A DNA stretch of 64,000 nt from Victivallis sp. Marseille-Q1083 (GCF_903645315.1 NZ_CAHJXL010000002.1:310001-374000), one strand, 5' to 3'. Shown: positions 43,057 to 52,224, counted from the first letter of the stretch. The notes: a model not told the origin generated them from the sequence alone. Numbers and translations: made by a program.

Positions 43057-44061
43057 ATGAACAACTTATTCCCTGAATTTGTGATTACGCCGGTAATGGT
43101 TTCGTTGGTAGCGGCGATTTGTGAACGGCTTGGACGGCTACACGGGACGTTCCGGCGCGATTTGCGGCTGCGGCGGATCAGCCGTATCCGGACGATTCAG
43201 GCGTCGTTGCAGATTGAGGGAAATGTCTTGACCGTAGAACAAGTGACCGCCGTTCTTGACGGCAAAAACGTCTTGGCTCCGGCGCGCGATGTGCAGGAAA
43301 TTCGCAATGCGCTTGCCGCTTATGATAAATTGGACACCTGGAAGGCCGCTTCGGTTGCCGATCTGTTGGATGCCCATAAAACGTTGATGACCGGATTGGT
43401 TGACCGTCCCGGGGAGTTCCGCTCCGGCAGCGTCGGAATTCAAGGAGGGCAGGAAATCCTGCATATTGCGCCACCGGCTCATCTGGTTCCCGGGTTAGTG
43501 ACGGCCCTGTTCGACTATCTGCATTCCGAAGAGATGCATCCGCTGCTCAAAAGTTCCATTTTTCATTATGAGTTTGAATTCATCCATCCTTTTGTTGACG
43601 GCAATGGTCGGCTCGGACGCCTTTGGCAGACGTTGATGCTGCAGAACTTCAATCCGATCTTTGCCTATATTCCGATTGAAAATATGATTCGCAACCGCCA
43701 AACCGAATATTATCAGGCACTCAATCAGGCCAATGCCTCCGCGAACAGCGCATGTTTTGTGGAATTCATTCTCCAAACGATTTTCGATAGCCTGAATGAA
43801 ACTGAAATCCATCAGGATACCAATCAAGTTACCCATCAAGTTAAATTGTTGTTGAAATGTTTGCGGAACGGTTCGGAGTTGAGTTCATCCGAATTGTTGA
43901 GCAAGCTCAAGTTGAAAGATCGGGTGAATTTGCGCAAAAACTATCTCGTTCCGGCATTGGAAGCCGGATTGATTGAATATACCGTTCCGGAATCCCCCAC
44001 CAGCCGCAACCAGAAATATCGGCTGACTGCACGTGGAAAATTCGCTATGGGAGGAAAATAA
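43057..44061 (+). CDS. Fic-domain protein (AMPylase-type)
   Basis: 334 residues. The Fic core motif is HPFVDGNGRLGRLW near residues 178-191, preceded by the flap region SGSVGIQGGQEILHIAPPAHLV. An inhibitory helix SLQIEGN (about 50-56) lies before the core (class II), whose Glu would hold the enzyme off. The C-terminal 80 residues are a winged helix (LSSSELLSKLKLKDRVNLRKNYLVPALEAGLIEY). Fic enzymes transfer AMP or related groups to target proteins. Genes of this type are frequent passengers of type I restriction operons. It is 8 bp after the preceding gene and 2 bp before hsdR. Confidence 0.9.
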   Translation: MNNLFPEFVITPVMVSLVAAICERLGRLHGTFRRDLRLRRISRIRTIQASLQIEGNVLTVEQVTAVLDGKNVLAPARDVQEIRNALAAYDKLDTWKAASVADLLDAHKTLMTGLVDRPGEFRSGSVGIQGGQEILHIAPPAHLVPGLVTALFDYLHSEEMHPLLKSSIFHYEFEFIHPFVDGNGRLGRLWQTLMLQNFNPIFAYIPIENMIRNRQTEYYQALNQANASANSACFVEFILQTIFDSLNETEIHQDTNQVTHQVKLLLKCLRNGSELSSSELLSKLKLKDRVNLRKNYLVPALEAGLIEYTVPESPTSRNQKYRLTARGKFAMGGK

Positions 44062-44063
44062 TC

Positions 44064-47000
44064 ATGTTCTCGGAAAAGTACGAATCACAAATTCCGGCGC
44101 TGCAGCTTCTTGCCGCTTCCGGCTGGACGGTGCTGCCGGTTCCGGAGGCCGACCGTTTGCGCAACGGCAAGCGTTCCAATGTGCTTCTGGAATCAATGCT
44201 GACGCAAAAGCTTCAGGAGATGAATTCCATCAACCACAAAGGCGGCGTATACAAATTTTCGGAAGCCAATATTCAGGATGCAATTCAGCGGCTGAAGAAT
44301 ATGCCTTACGACGGGTTGCTTCGGACCAATGAAAAAATTTACGATCTTCTGACGCTCGGTTGCTCGCTGGAACAAAATATCGAAGGAGATCAGCGCAGTT
44401 TCAATTTGAACTACATTGACTGGCGGCATCCCGAGGCCAACGTTTATCACGCTGTGGCGGAGCTTCCAATTGAACGGCGTGGGAGTCATGAAACGGTCCG
44501 TCCGGATATTCTCCTGTTTGTCAACGGCATCCCGTTTGTCTCCATCGAGTGCAAGGCTCCGGGCGAAGAGATCGAACAGGCCATCAGCCAGACGTTGCGG
44601 AATCAACAGGAAGAGTATGTTTCAAAACTTTTTACCTATATTCAGTTGACGCTCGCCGTCAACCGGCAGCAGGCTTTTTACGGCACCGTCGGAACACCGC
44701 GCAAATTCTGGGCGGTCTGGCGTGAACAGCAGGATCGACCGGAAACTGTGAATGCATTGGTCAATACTCCGCTGTCGCCCATGCAGAATGACGCCATCTT
44801 CTCCGGCCCTTTTGCAAGCGCCCGGGCCGATTTCGAAGAACGGGCGGCCCTGCCGCGCGAAGTTACCGCGCAGGATGAAACCCTCTACGCTCTTTGCCGC
44901 CCGGAACGACTGTTGGAACTGGCGTGGCGTTTCATCGTATTTGACGGCTTAGAGCGTAAAATTGCCCGTTACCAGCAGTTTTTCACCGTCAATGCGATTT
45001 TGCAGCGGATTCAAACTTTCACGGAAGACGGTTCCCGCAAAGGCGGGGTCGTCTGGCATACGCAAGGTTCGGGGAAGTCGCTTACCATGGTAATGCTGAC
45101 CCGCAGCCTGATGCTTTGCTCCGGCATTCCCACCCCTAGAGTCGTTCTGGTAACCGACCGTGATGATCTGGACAAACAGCTCGGCAATACCTTTCGCGCC
45201 TGTTCGCTGGAGCCGGTGCGCGCCACCAGCGGTAAGCATCTGCTGGAACTGGCGAAATCCGACAAAGCGGCCATTATCACAACTTTGATCCAGAAATTCA
45301 ACAAAGCATTGAATTCCAGAAGTGAAAAAATCGATTCACCCAATATTTTTATTCTGGTTGATGAAGGCCATCGAACGAATTACGGTCCATTAGCCAGTAA
45401 GATGAGGTTGATGTTTTCCCGTGGTTGTTACATCGGCTTTACCGGTACGCCTTTGGCTAAGAAAAACAAGAACAGCTTCGAAAAATTCGGCGGCCTGATC
45501 CGCCCGGTTTACTCCATCCGTACTGCGGTCGAAGACAAAGCTGTTGTTCCGCTGTTGTACGAAGGTCGCCATGTCGATCTGGAACAGAACCGGAAAGCCC
45601 TTGATCTCTGGTTTGAACGGCATACGAAGGATCTTTCCGACGAACAGCGTCGGGATTTGAAGAAGAAATTCGCTCGGGCGGAGATGCTGAAAAAGTCAAA
45701 AGCATTCGTCTACATGTGTGCGTACGACATCTCGGAGCACTACCGAGACTTCTGGCAAGGGACCGGATTCAAAGCGCAGCTGGTCGCTCCGGATAAGGAA
45801 ACCGCCATTCTCTACCACCAGTATCTGAATGAGCTCGGTGTCGTCAGCAGCGAAGTGATTATTTCCGCGCCGGATACTCGCGAAGGCAGCGACCCCGAAG
45901 GCAGGGTTTCACCCGATGTGGTGGAGTTCTGGAACAAAATGATGGTTCGCTTCGGAAAAAAGGAAGAGGAATACAACAAGCAGATCACTGACGCATTTAA
46001 GACCGCTTCCGCTCCGGAAATCCTGATCGTGGTGGATAAGCTCCTCACCGGTTTTGATGTACCGCGCAACACGGTGATGTATCTCTGCCGCTCCATTCGG
46101 GAACCGGCTACACTGCTCCAGGCGATCGCCCGTGTCAACCGGCTGTGTGAAAACAAGGAGTTCGGCTACATCATCGATTACGCTGGCGTTCTGGATCTGC
46201 TCGATGATGCCTTGCTCAAATACAGCGAAATGGAAGGGGTATCCGCGGAGGATCTGACGTCGCAGGTGATGCCTGTTGCGGACGAGATCGCAAAACTTCC
46301 TCAGCAATATGCAAAGTTATGGGAGATGTTCAAATCCGTCCGCAACAGCAACGACAGCGAGGCTTTTGAACTTTTGCTTCAGCCGGAGGATCTCCGTGAG
46401 GCGTTCTATGAAAATCTGAACGCGTTTGCCAAAAAACTCGAACTCGCGCTCTCCAGCATCAAATTCATGCGGGAAACGCCGGAAGAACAGATTGAAAAAT
46501 ACAAGCGTGATTTGAAGCGTTTCTGGAACTTGCGCTCCGCTGTCAAACGCCGGTATGCGGAAGCGGTGAACTATCGGGATTATGAACCGAAAATCAAGAA
46601 ACTGCTCGATACCCACATTCAGGCGAATGAGGTGATTCAGCTCAACGAGCCCGTCAATATCTTTGATGAGAATACGTTCCGGGAAGTGCTCGAAAAACAG
46701 GGAATCAATCATGTAAAAGAGCAATCTGCGATGGCGGATTCGGTCGCTCACGCCACCAAGCGGTATATTACGGAACATATGGAGGAGGATCCTGCGTTTT
46801 ACCATAAGTTTTCGGAAATGATCCAGCAGGCAATTGATGAATTCCGCGAAAAACGGTTGCACGATCTGGAGCATCTCGACGAGATTGTCCGGACCTATTG
46901 GGAAAAGGTTAACCACATCCGACGGATGGTGACAACCCGGACTCACGACGATATTCCGGAGATCATTTGTCATCGGGAGGACGCTATGGCCTGCTACGGC

Positions 47001-47261
47001 CTTCTGCTGCCATTCCTGAACAATCAGGAGGAGCAGACTGCGGAGGACGCACTGCAGATCAGCGACATCATAAACAGTTTCACCTCGCGGATTCAGTTCT
47101 GGGACGATATGGATGCGCAGAATCAGTTGAAAAACGCCATTGATGATTTCCTGTATGATGAAGTGAAAGCAAAACAGAAAATTGATTTGACTACAACACA
47201 GATGGATGAAATCATTGAACAATTGATCACGCTGGCGCGAAACCGGAGCATGCGTTCATGA
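44064..47261 (+). CDS. hsdR: Type I restriction endonuclease subunit
   Basis: 1065 residues. The N-terminal nuclease has RPDILLFVNGIPFVSIECKAP (about 145-165), with Asp and Glu-x-Lys. The motor domain has VVWHTQGSGKSLTMVML (Walker A, about 330), ILVDEGHRTNYG (DEGH, about 430), FTGTPLAKKN, VDKLLTGFDVPRNTVMYLCR and LQAIARVNRL (motif VI). The C-terminal helical part (after about 780) binds the methylase core. It translocates DNA and cuts unmodified DNA. GGAGGAAAA precedes the ATG. The stop overlaps the next gene by 4 bp. It is full length and intact. Confidence 0.95.
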   Translation: MFSEKYESQIPALQLLAASGWTVLPVPEADRLRNGKRSNVLLESMLTQKLQEMNSINHKGGVYKFSEANIQDAIQRLKNMPYDGLLRTNEKIYDLLTLGCSLEQNIEGDQRSFNLNYIDWRHPEANVYHAVAELPIERRGSHETVRPDILLFVNGIPFVSIECKAPGEEIEQAISQTLRNQQEEYVSKLFTYIQLTLAVNRQQAFYGTVGTPRKFWAVWREQQDRPETVNALVNTPLSPMQNDAIFSGPFASARADFEERAALPREVTAQDETLYALCRPERLLELAWRFIVFDGLERKIARYQQFFTVNAILQRIQTFTEDGSRKGGVVWHTQGSGKSLTMVMLTRSLMLCSGIPTPRVVLVTDRDDLDKQLGNTFRACSLEPVRATSGKHLLELAKSDKAAIITTLIQKFNKALNSRSEKIDSPNIFILVDEGHRTNYGPLASKMRLMFSRGCYIGFTGTPLAKKNKNSFEKFGGLIRPVYSIRTAVEDKAVVPLLYEGRHVDLEQNRKALDLWFERHTKDLSDEQRRDLKKKFARAEMLKKSKAFVYMCAYDISEHYRDFWQGTGFKAQLVAPDKETAILYHQYLNELGVVSSEVIISAPDTREGSDPEGRVSPDVVEFWNKMMVRFGKKEEEYNKQITDAFKTASAPEILIVVDKLLTGFDVPRNTVMYLCRSIREPATLLQAIARVNRLCENKEFGYIIDYAGVLDLLDDALLKYSEMEGVSAEDLTSQVMPVADEIAKLPQQYAKLWEMFKSVRNSNDSEAFELLLQPEDLREAFYENLNAFAKKLELALSSIKFMRETPEEQIEKYKRDLKRFWNLRSAVKRRYAEAVNYRDYEPKIKKLLDTHIQANEVIQLNEPVNIFDENTFREVLEKQGINHVKEQSAMADSVAHATKRYITEHMEEDPAFYHKFSEMIQQAIDEFREKRLHDLEHLDEIVRTYWEKVNHIRRMVTTRTHDDIPEIICHREDAMACYGLLLPFLNNQEEQTAEDALQISDIINSFTSRIQFWDDMDAQNQLKNAIDDFLYDEVKAKQKIDLTTTQMDEIIEQLITLARNRSMRS

Positions 47262-47953
47262 GTTATGTTGTCAATTATGGTCAACACCGGATTTCTTACT
47301 CAGTGGAGTTTCGCGATCGTACCACGATGGAGATTGCTGTGTTGCCGGATGGAACAGTTCGGGTAAAAGCCCCGCTGGGAGCGGAAGACTCTCGTATCCG
47401 CGAAAAAATTCATCGCCGGGCGGGATGGATTGTGAAACAGCAGCGTTATTTTGAACAATTCGCAATCAGAACGCCAAAGCGGCAGTATCTCGGCGGCGAG
47501 ACGCATTTGTATCTGGGGCGGCAGTATCGTTTGAAACTCGTTGTACATCCCAAAGTAGAGGTAAAAATCAGCCGAGGATTCATACAAATATTTTCTCCCG
47601 ATATTTCGCCTGACGCAATCCAAAAAATTTTGGACCGTTATTACCGAAAACGGGCAAAAGAAAAATACCCTGAATATCTGAAGATCGTTGCAGGTCGTAT
47701 TGGTTTGGCGACACTTCCTCGTATGCAAATTCGAGCGATGAAAACCAACTGGGGCAGCATGTCGCCAACAGGAATCCTATTGCTGAATCCGGAGTTGATA
47801 AAAGCACCGGTTCAGTGTTTGGAATACGTAATAACCCATGAACTTTGTCATTTACGATACCGGGAACATGATTCTGATTTTTACGGATTGCTACAATCTT
47901 ACTTGCCAGATTGGAAAAAAAGAAAACTAAGGCTCGAATTATCGTTGCTATGA
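47258..47953 (+). CDS. YgjP-like metallopeptidase (M48/DUF45)
   Basis: 231 residues. The zinc site is YVITHELCHLRYREHDSDFY near residue 194, with H-E-L-C-H and a following His/Asp, preceded by RAMKTNWGSMSPTGILLLNPELI, the conserved W-G-S-C/M strand of YgjP/DUF45. Members are often encoded directly after hsdR. A role in regulating or processing the endonuclease is possible but not shown. It overlaps hsdR by 4 bp, ending the restriction operon. Confidence 0.88.
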   Translation: MSYVVNYGQHRISYSVEFRDRTTMEIAVLPDGTVRVKAPLGAEDSRIREKIHRRAGWIVKQQRYFEQFAIRTPKRQYLGGETHLYLGRQYRLKLVVHPKVEVKISRGFIQIFSPDISPDAIQKILDRYYRKRAKEKYPEYLKIVAGRIGLATLPRMQIRAMKTNWGSMSPTGILLLNPELIKAPVQCLEYVITHELCHLRYREHDSDFYGLLQSYLPDWKKRKLRLELSLL

Positions 47954-48062
47954 ATGTTCATTTTTTACTCATTAGTCAAAGAGGATTTTAATGCATGGTG
48001 TAATCCAAAATAATTGACATATATATTACCTCCACGAAATCAGGATAATCCTGTTTGTGATC

Positions 48063-48103
48063 GGCTCCGGCGGTCGTAAGACTGCCGGGGCCGGTTGTGT
48101 TTT
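48063..48103 (+). promoter_or_regulatory. Conserved hairpin upstream of clamp gene 2
   Basis: GGCTCCGGC (48063-48071) pairs with GCCGGGGCC (48084-48092); inside it GGTC and GACT pair around a GTAA loop. GGTTGTGTTTT follows. The arms differ from 11750-11780 in paired positions, so the structure rather than the sequence is kept. Confidence 0.6.
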
Positions 48104-48123
48104 AACATCATGGAGGTATGAAA

Positions 48124-49398
48124 ATGAAGATTAAAAAGAGTGTGTTACTGGATGCGTTGAAGGTGCTCGGCAAGGCGGTGTCGCAGACTTCGCCGGTGGA
48201 GGTACAGCGGTCGGTGCGTTTTCTCGGTGTCGGGGCGCAAGTCTGGCTGACGGCAACTGACGGCGTGGAATCCGTCACGGTCGAAGTGAGCGGCGATGCC
48301 GGGGAGCTGGAGGAGTTCGCGGTCGAGTACAAGGCTCTGCGGGAACTGATCCGTTCCACGCGCGGCGGCGAGGTTGAAGTGACCGGCAAGCGGCTTGACT
48401 GGCCGGAAATGGAGGCCGTCCCGGATGACGCGGTGACGGTCGAGTTGCCGCCGGATTTCGGCAAACTGCTGGCATTGGCGGCCCCGGTGGTGGATCTGCG
48501 TGAAGCACGGCTCGCGTTGCGGGGGATCAACCTTTCCCGCGACGGTGTGACCGCAACGAACGGCAAAGAATTGCTTAACCTGCCGTGTCCGTTGAAAATC
48601 CCGGAGGATATGACGCTGCCGTTTCCGCTGGCGCTGCTGACCGCTCGGCCGGAGGGAGCAGGAACGCTGCACATCTGGCGCTGCCGGAACGAGCGGCTGT
48701 TCCGCATCGTAATCGGCGGTTTTCAGTGGCAGGGCAAGGCATTGCCGGGCAACTTCCCCGATTGGAAGCAGGTGATTCCTGCAGATAAGACGCTGGATTA
48801 TCAGATCGAGATTCACGAGCCGGAGCGGATCATCACGTTCCTGAAAACGGTTCCCGACTGCTCGCCGTTTCACGCTGTCGAGCTGAACGTGGTTCCGGGC
48901 GGCGTCACCGTGGTTCCGAATAATTTCCCGGATATGGAGCTGCGGTTGGAGGCGACGGTGATCGGTGCTCAGCCCCGTGCTGTGCTGGCGCTCAACAAGT
49001 ATATCCTGCTGCGGATGCTTCAGCAGGGCTACACGAAGTTCCGGGCACATTCGGACGGCAGGATACCGGTCATCGCCGAGGGCGGCAGCGGCCGGTATCT
49101 TGCGATGCCGATTCACATATTGCCCAAACATCAACCCGAAAAGGAGACAAGCAAAATGGAAAACATCAAACACATCGAACACACTGAAAACGCAACCGTG
49201 GAGGCTGCCGAGCCGGTGAATCCGATGGAGGAACTCAATCACTCCATCGAGGAACTGCGCGGCAAGCTCAGAACGCTGCTTGACGAATCGGCGCTTCTGG
49301 CCCGTAAGGTCAAAGAGGCTGTGCTCCAGCAGAAGCAGCGCGAACGCGAGTTCGTTCAGGCGAAGCGCGCCATCGAGCGGATCAGGATGGCAATCTGA
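48124..49398 (+). CDS. DNA sliding clamp homologue with coiled-coil tail (second copy)
   Basis: 424 residues, the same length as the copy in element 1, starting at the second of two ATGs (48124), which corresponds to the start there and is 7 bp from GGAGG. It keeps the clamp signatures PGNFPDWKQVIPA and GRYLAMPIHI, the acidic linker and the coiled-coil tail ending AIERIRMAI. Changes are spread over the gene but mostly conservative, and the linker (residues about 345-358) is the most variable part. This indicates purifying selection on a functional protein. It again leads the module with the small protein, nuclease and DUF932 gene, though a toxin-antitoxin pair now separates it from them. Confidence 0.72.
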   Translation: MKIKKSVLLDALKVLGKAVSQTSPVEVQRSVRFLGVGAQVWLTATDGVESVTVEVSGDAGELEEFAVEYKALRELIRSTRGGEVEVTGKRLDWPEMEAVPDDAVTVELPPDFGKLLALAAPVVDLREARLALRGINLSRDGVTATNGKELLNLPCPLKIPEDMTLPFPLALLTARPEGAGTLHIWRCRNERLFRIVIGGFQWQGKALPGNFPDWKQVIPADKTLDYQIEIHEPERIITFLKTVPDCSPFHAVELNVVPGGVTVVPNNFPDMELRLEATVIGAQPRAVLALNKYILLRMLQQGYTKFRAHSDGRIPVIAEGGSGRYLAMPIHILPKHQPEKETSKMENIKHIEHTENATVEAAEPVNPMEELNHSIEELRGKLRTLLDESALLARKVKEAVLQQKQREREFVQAKRAIERIRMAI

Positions 49399-49404
49399 AG
49401 TCCA

Positions 49405-49614
49405 TCAGCTCCATTTGATATTCGGTTTTACCTTGCGTTTGGCGCAGTCGGTCAAAAACGAATTGATAAGCGTCTGGTACGGCAGTGACACTTCGCTTGC
49501 CAGCGATTTGAAATACTCCACGGTCGCCGGATCAAGCCGGATTGTCACCGCTGTTTTCCGAGGCTTCACATAAGGGTTTTTGACTGCATTGGAAAAATCG
49601 TATTCCGCTCTCAT
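49405..49614 (-). CDS. brnA: BrnA-like RHH antitoxin
   Basis: 69 residues from ATG 49614, chosen because AGGAGG lies 8 bp upstream. RKTAVTIRLDPATVEYFKSLASEVSLPYQTLINSFLTDCAKRK is the ribbon-helix-helix of BrnA-type antitoxins. It starts 1 bp after the BrnT stop, in the usual toxin-first order. It would bind and neutralise BrnT and repress the pair. The gene is antisense to the surrounding core operon. Confidence 0.85.
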   Translation of the reverse strand: MRAEYDFSNAVKNPYVKPRKTAVTIRLDPATVEYFKSLASEVSLPYQTLINSFLTDCAKRKVKPNIKWS

Positions 49615-49615
49615 T

Positions 49616-49897
49616 TCATTTCCTCCTCTTGTAGGTGGAACTTTCATTCCGGGTTGCTTTCCGTGCGGAAATGATCCGGATCACATCGTCATTGGCGCGA
49701 TAACAGTGGCAGACCACTAAAATCCGCAAAATGGAACTCATTCCCAACAGGATGAAACGGTCTTCATCCTCCGAATGGTCGGGATCGAAAATCTGCAGCG
49801 CATCTTCATCCTGAAATACCGTTGCAGCTTCCTGAAAAGTGATTCCATGTTTTTGCTGATTGGTTGCCGCCTTATTTTCATCCCATTCAAAATTCAT
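49616..49897 (-). CDS. brnT: BrnT-like ribonuclease toxin
   Basis: 93 residues from ATG 49897 with AGGAGG upstream. FEWDENKAATNQQKHGITFQEAATVFQD and a C-terminal RIISARKATRNESSTYK match BrnT, including the conserved K-H-G-I/V-x-F and R-x-I-S-A-R-x-A. BrnT is a type II toxin that cuts RNA. The pair stands between the clamp gene and the small core gene, which in element 1 are separated by only 80 bp, so it inserted into an ancestral operon, perhaps as an addiction module. Confidence 0.9.
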   Translation of the reverse strand: MNFEWDENKAATNQQKHGITFQEAATVFQDEDALQIFDPDHSEDEDRFILLGMSSILRILVVCHCYRANDDVIRIISARKATRNESSTYKRRK

Positions 49898-49962
49898 TCG
49901 CGCCTCCTTCGTCAATATCAATATAATGTAAATACAAAATATTTCAATAGGAACTCGAAAAA

Positions 49963-50394
49963 ATGTTAAAACTCAACGCATCGTATTCGAAGAAGGTTCC
50001 GGCAGGAGAGGAATATTCCAGCCAGAGCTATCATGCGTCAGTCGAAGTGGAGCTGCCGGACGGTCTCACGCAAGATCAGTTGCAGACCCGTATTCACGAA
50101 ACGTTCGATTTGGTACGGAATTCTGTCGAAGCCGAATTACACGGAAAAAGCCCCGCGAATTACGGGAGAAAATGGTCGGAAAAGCCCTGTAAAAACGGGC
50201 CTCAAGGTAACCGGTCAGGGGGCCGTCAGAATGATGTTCCGGCGAGCCCGAAACAGCTTTCGTATCTGCTCGACCTCGCCCGGCAGCGCGGCATCACTCC
50301 GCAGCAGATCGCGGCCCGGTTTCAGGTGCCGGACATCCAGCATCTGACCCGGCAGCAGTGTTCGGATCAGATTGACGAATGGAGGGCGGCGTAA
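49963..50394 (+). CDS. Small two-domain protein of the core module (second copy)
   Basis: 143 residues. The N-terminal domain (SYHASVEVELPDG, HETFDLVRNSVEAELHG) and the C-terminal helical domain (SPKQLSYLLDLARQRGI to IDEWRAA) are almost identical to those of the copy at 13166-13597, while the linker between them is unrelated in sequence yet of equal length and also rich in Gly, Asn and Arg. A flexible tether with no sequence constraint is implied. The stop shares a base with the nuclease start. Its own promoter must now lie within or after brnT, because the toxin pair cuts it off from the clamp gene. Confidence 0.6.
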   Translation: MLKLNASYSKKVPAGEEYSSQSYHASVEVELPDGLTQDQLQTRIHETFDLVRNSVEAELHGKSPANYGRKWSEKPCKNGPQGNRSGGRQNDVPASPKQLSYLLDLARQRGITPQQIAARFQVPDIQHLTRQQCSDQIDEWRAA

Positions 50395-51197
50395 TGGCGA
50401 CCATCGACGAACTGCGGCAGGAACCGCACTGGTCGTATTCGGCGCTGAATACGTACCTCAACATCTGTCAGGCGCAATTCATGTACCGCTACGTGGATCA
50501 GGCCGAGGTCGAACGGACTTCGGTCTGCTTGCCATTCGGCAAGGCGTTTCATTCAGCATTGACCGCTCAGGCGTGGGAGTGCATGATGGGCGGCTCGCTG
50601 ACCCGTGATGAAATCGTTGACCGGTTTGAAGAGGCGTTCAAAATCGAAGCCGAAGCGACGCCGAACCTGATCTACAAGGAAGGCGAGAACTTCGACACGG
50701 TGATCGATCTTGCCGCGAAGATGCTGGATGCGGCGCTGGCGAACTGGTCGGATTACTATACGATCAAGGGCGTTGCTCAGGCATTCAGGATCGACGTTCC
50801 CGGACTGGATAAGCCCCTGATCGGCGAATACGACCTCATCGTTCAGGACGGACGGGATGCCTGTATCGTGGACTGGAAAACCTCGGCGAGCCGCTGGCCT
50901 GCCGGGAAAGCTGACCGCGATCTTCAAGCTACCGTGTTCAGTTACGCCTATGAGAAACAGAACGGCACGGTTCCGCTCTTTCGGTTCGATGTCATCACCA
51001 AGACCAAGAATCCGGGTTGTGAATCGCACTACACCAATCGCGGATTCCACGACTTCCGACGCTTCGAGGCACTGGCGAACCGGGCGCAGTACGCGATCAA
51101 CAAAGGCGTGTTCCTGCCGAATGAAACATCGTTCGCCTGTAACGAGTGTCCGTATCGGGATCGTTGCAGACAGTGGCATTTAAAAAGATGGAGGTGA
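50394..51197 (+). CDS. PD-(D/E)XK nuclease, RecB/Cas4-like (second copy)
   Basis: 267 residues, near-identical to the copy at 13597-14400. It keeps GEYDLI, IVDWKTS and the C-x-x-C-P-Y-R-D-R-C cysteine cluster (CNECPYRDRC). The few differences (for example FRIDVPGLDKP for FKGDVPELDKP) avoid catalytic positions. It is translationally coupled to the small core protein and is followed after 4 bp by the DUF932 gene. The conserved order in two elements supports joint function of the set. Confidence 0.82.
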   Translation: MATIDELRQEPHWSYSALNTYLNICQAQFMYRYVDQAEVERTSVCLPFGKAFHSALTAQAWECMMGGSLTRDEIVDRFEEAFKIEAEATPNLIYKEGENFDTVIDLAAKMLDAALANWSDYYTIKGVAQAFRIDVPGLDKPLIGEYDLIVQDGRDACIVDWKTSASRWPAGKADRDLQATVFSYAYEKQNGTVPLFRFDVITKTKNPGCESHYTNRGFHDFRRFEALANRAQYAINKGVFLPNETSFACNECPYRDRCRQWHLKRWR

Positions 51198-51201
51198 AAT
51201 T

Positions 51202-51927
51202 ATGGGATTGACGATGAGTGAAGGAAAGTTCGTCGGGCGTGACGAGATCGCAATGGTTCCGACGCCGACCGCTACCGCGAGTTGGAAACCGGTTCCCCAT
51301 AGCGAAGTGATCGACGCTGTTACCGATGTGGTAAAGGCGCACAACTGGCAGATTCTCGACGAGCAGTACGGCCTGGCCCGTGACGGTCAGCGGATGTTCG
51401 GCGTGATTCGGATCAACCGGACTTCAAGCGCAGAGTGGTCACGTTGCATCGGCATCCGCAACAGTCATGACCGCACGATTGCGGTTGGCTTGGCTGCCGG
51501 ATTGAACGTACAGGTCTGCGCGAATTTGATGTTTGGAGGCAGTACGGTTCTGAAACGGCGACACACCTCACGGATTGAGCTGAACGGTCTGGTCGTGGAA
51601 GCCATCGACGCACTCGAAGATGATTTCCTGACGCTCGAAACCGTAGCCGAAGACCTGAAGATTCAGTACGTCAAGGACGATGTTGCCCGTATCGCTATCG
51701 TGAAAGCAGCGGAAGCCAGAGCCGTCAACTCCTCGGATATCCTGCCGATCTTCAGGGAGTTCAAAGAGCCGCGGCATGAAGAGTTCGCCGAACCGACCCG
51801 CTGGAGCCTGTTGAATGCGTTCACCGAGAACGCGAAGAAGTACAGCCCCGCCCGCGCCGATCAATGCTATCGCGGACTGACGCGCCTCTTCGGTCTCGAC
51901 GGCCAGCCGCCGACCTTGTGGAGATAA
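51202..51927 (+). CDS. DUF932 family protein (second copy)
   Basis: 241 residues, same length as the copy at 14404-15129, with the same RNSHDRTIAVGLAAGLNVQVCANLMFGG and RRHTSRIEL segments. Differences cluster in the region around residues 155-175 (KDDVARIAIVKAAEARAV). GGAGG lies before the start. It closes the conserved four-gene core. Confidence 0.82.
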   Translation: MGLTMSEGKFVGRDEIAMVPTPTATASWKPVPHSEVIDAVTDVVKAHNWQILDEQYGLARDGQRMFGVIRINRTSSAEWSRCIGIRNSHDRTIAVGLAAGLNVQVCANLMFGGSTVLKRRHTSRIELNGLVVEAIDALEDDFLTLETVAEDLKIQYVKDDVARIAIVKAAEARAVNSSDILPIFREFKEPRHEEFAEPTRWSLLNAFTENAKKYSPARADQCYRGLTRLFGLDGQPPTLWR

Positions 51928-51933
51928 GTGAAA

Positions 51934-52224
51934 ATGAAGATCTCATGTCCGCACTGTGGTACCGCCTCCAGGCCGATTACACGAGGTCAAACCATCGGCT
52001 CTGTCCTCGGAATCACTTCGGGCGGAATTTTGGCCCTGCTGGGAACAGTACGGGAAACCTCAGGCTATGGCCCGGTGGAACGTGCCGCTGCCGTTATTCT
52101 GGGCATATTGGGTGCGGCCTCCTTCGGAGGGCTTACCGGCTCGCGGGTCGGTAAACTGATTGATGAGCACGCCATCCGGCATTATCGGTGCCCGAAGTGC
52201 CGGAAAGAGTTCCGGTTGTCTTGA
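51934..52224 (+). CDS. Zinc-ribbon protein with glycine-rich hydrophobic helices
   Basis: 96 residues from ATG 51934 (GTG 51928 possible). CPHC near the N-terminus and CPKC near the C-terminus could bind one zinc ion across the chain. Between them, GSVLGITSGGILALLGTV and AAAVILGILGAASFGGLTGSRVGKLI form two Gly/Ala-rich hydrophobic helices like glycine zippers, suggesting membrane association with both zinc halves on the same side. It is 6 bp after the DUF932 stop and so belongs to that operon. Function unknown. It is the first of four zinc-ribbon genes here. Confidence 0.65.
   Translation: MKISCPHCGTASRPITRGQTIGSVLGITSGGILALLGTVRETSGYGPVERAAAVILGILGAASFGGLTGSRVGKLIDEHAIRHYRCPKCRKEFRLS

Noticed and set aside
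48145-49242. A 365-codon minus-strand frame opposite the second clamp gene
   Set aside because: A similar shadow exists in the first clamp gene, but the forward protein has clear clamp motifs, ribosome site and conserved start; the reverse has none.
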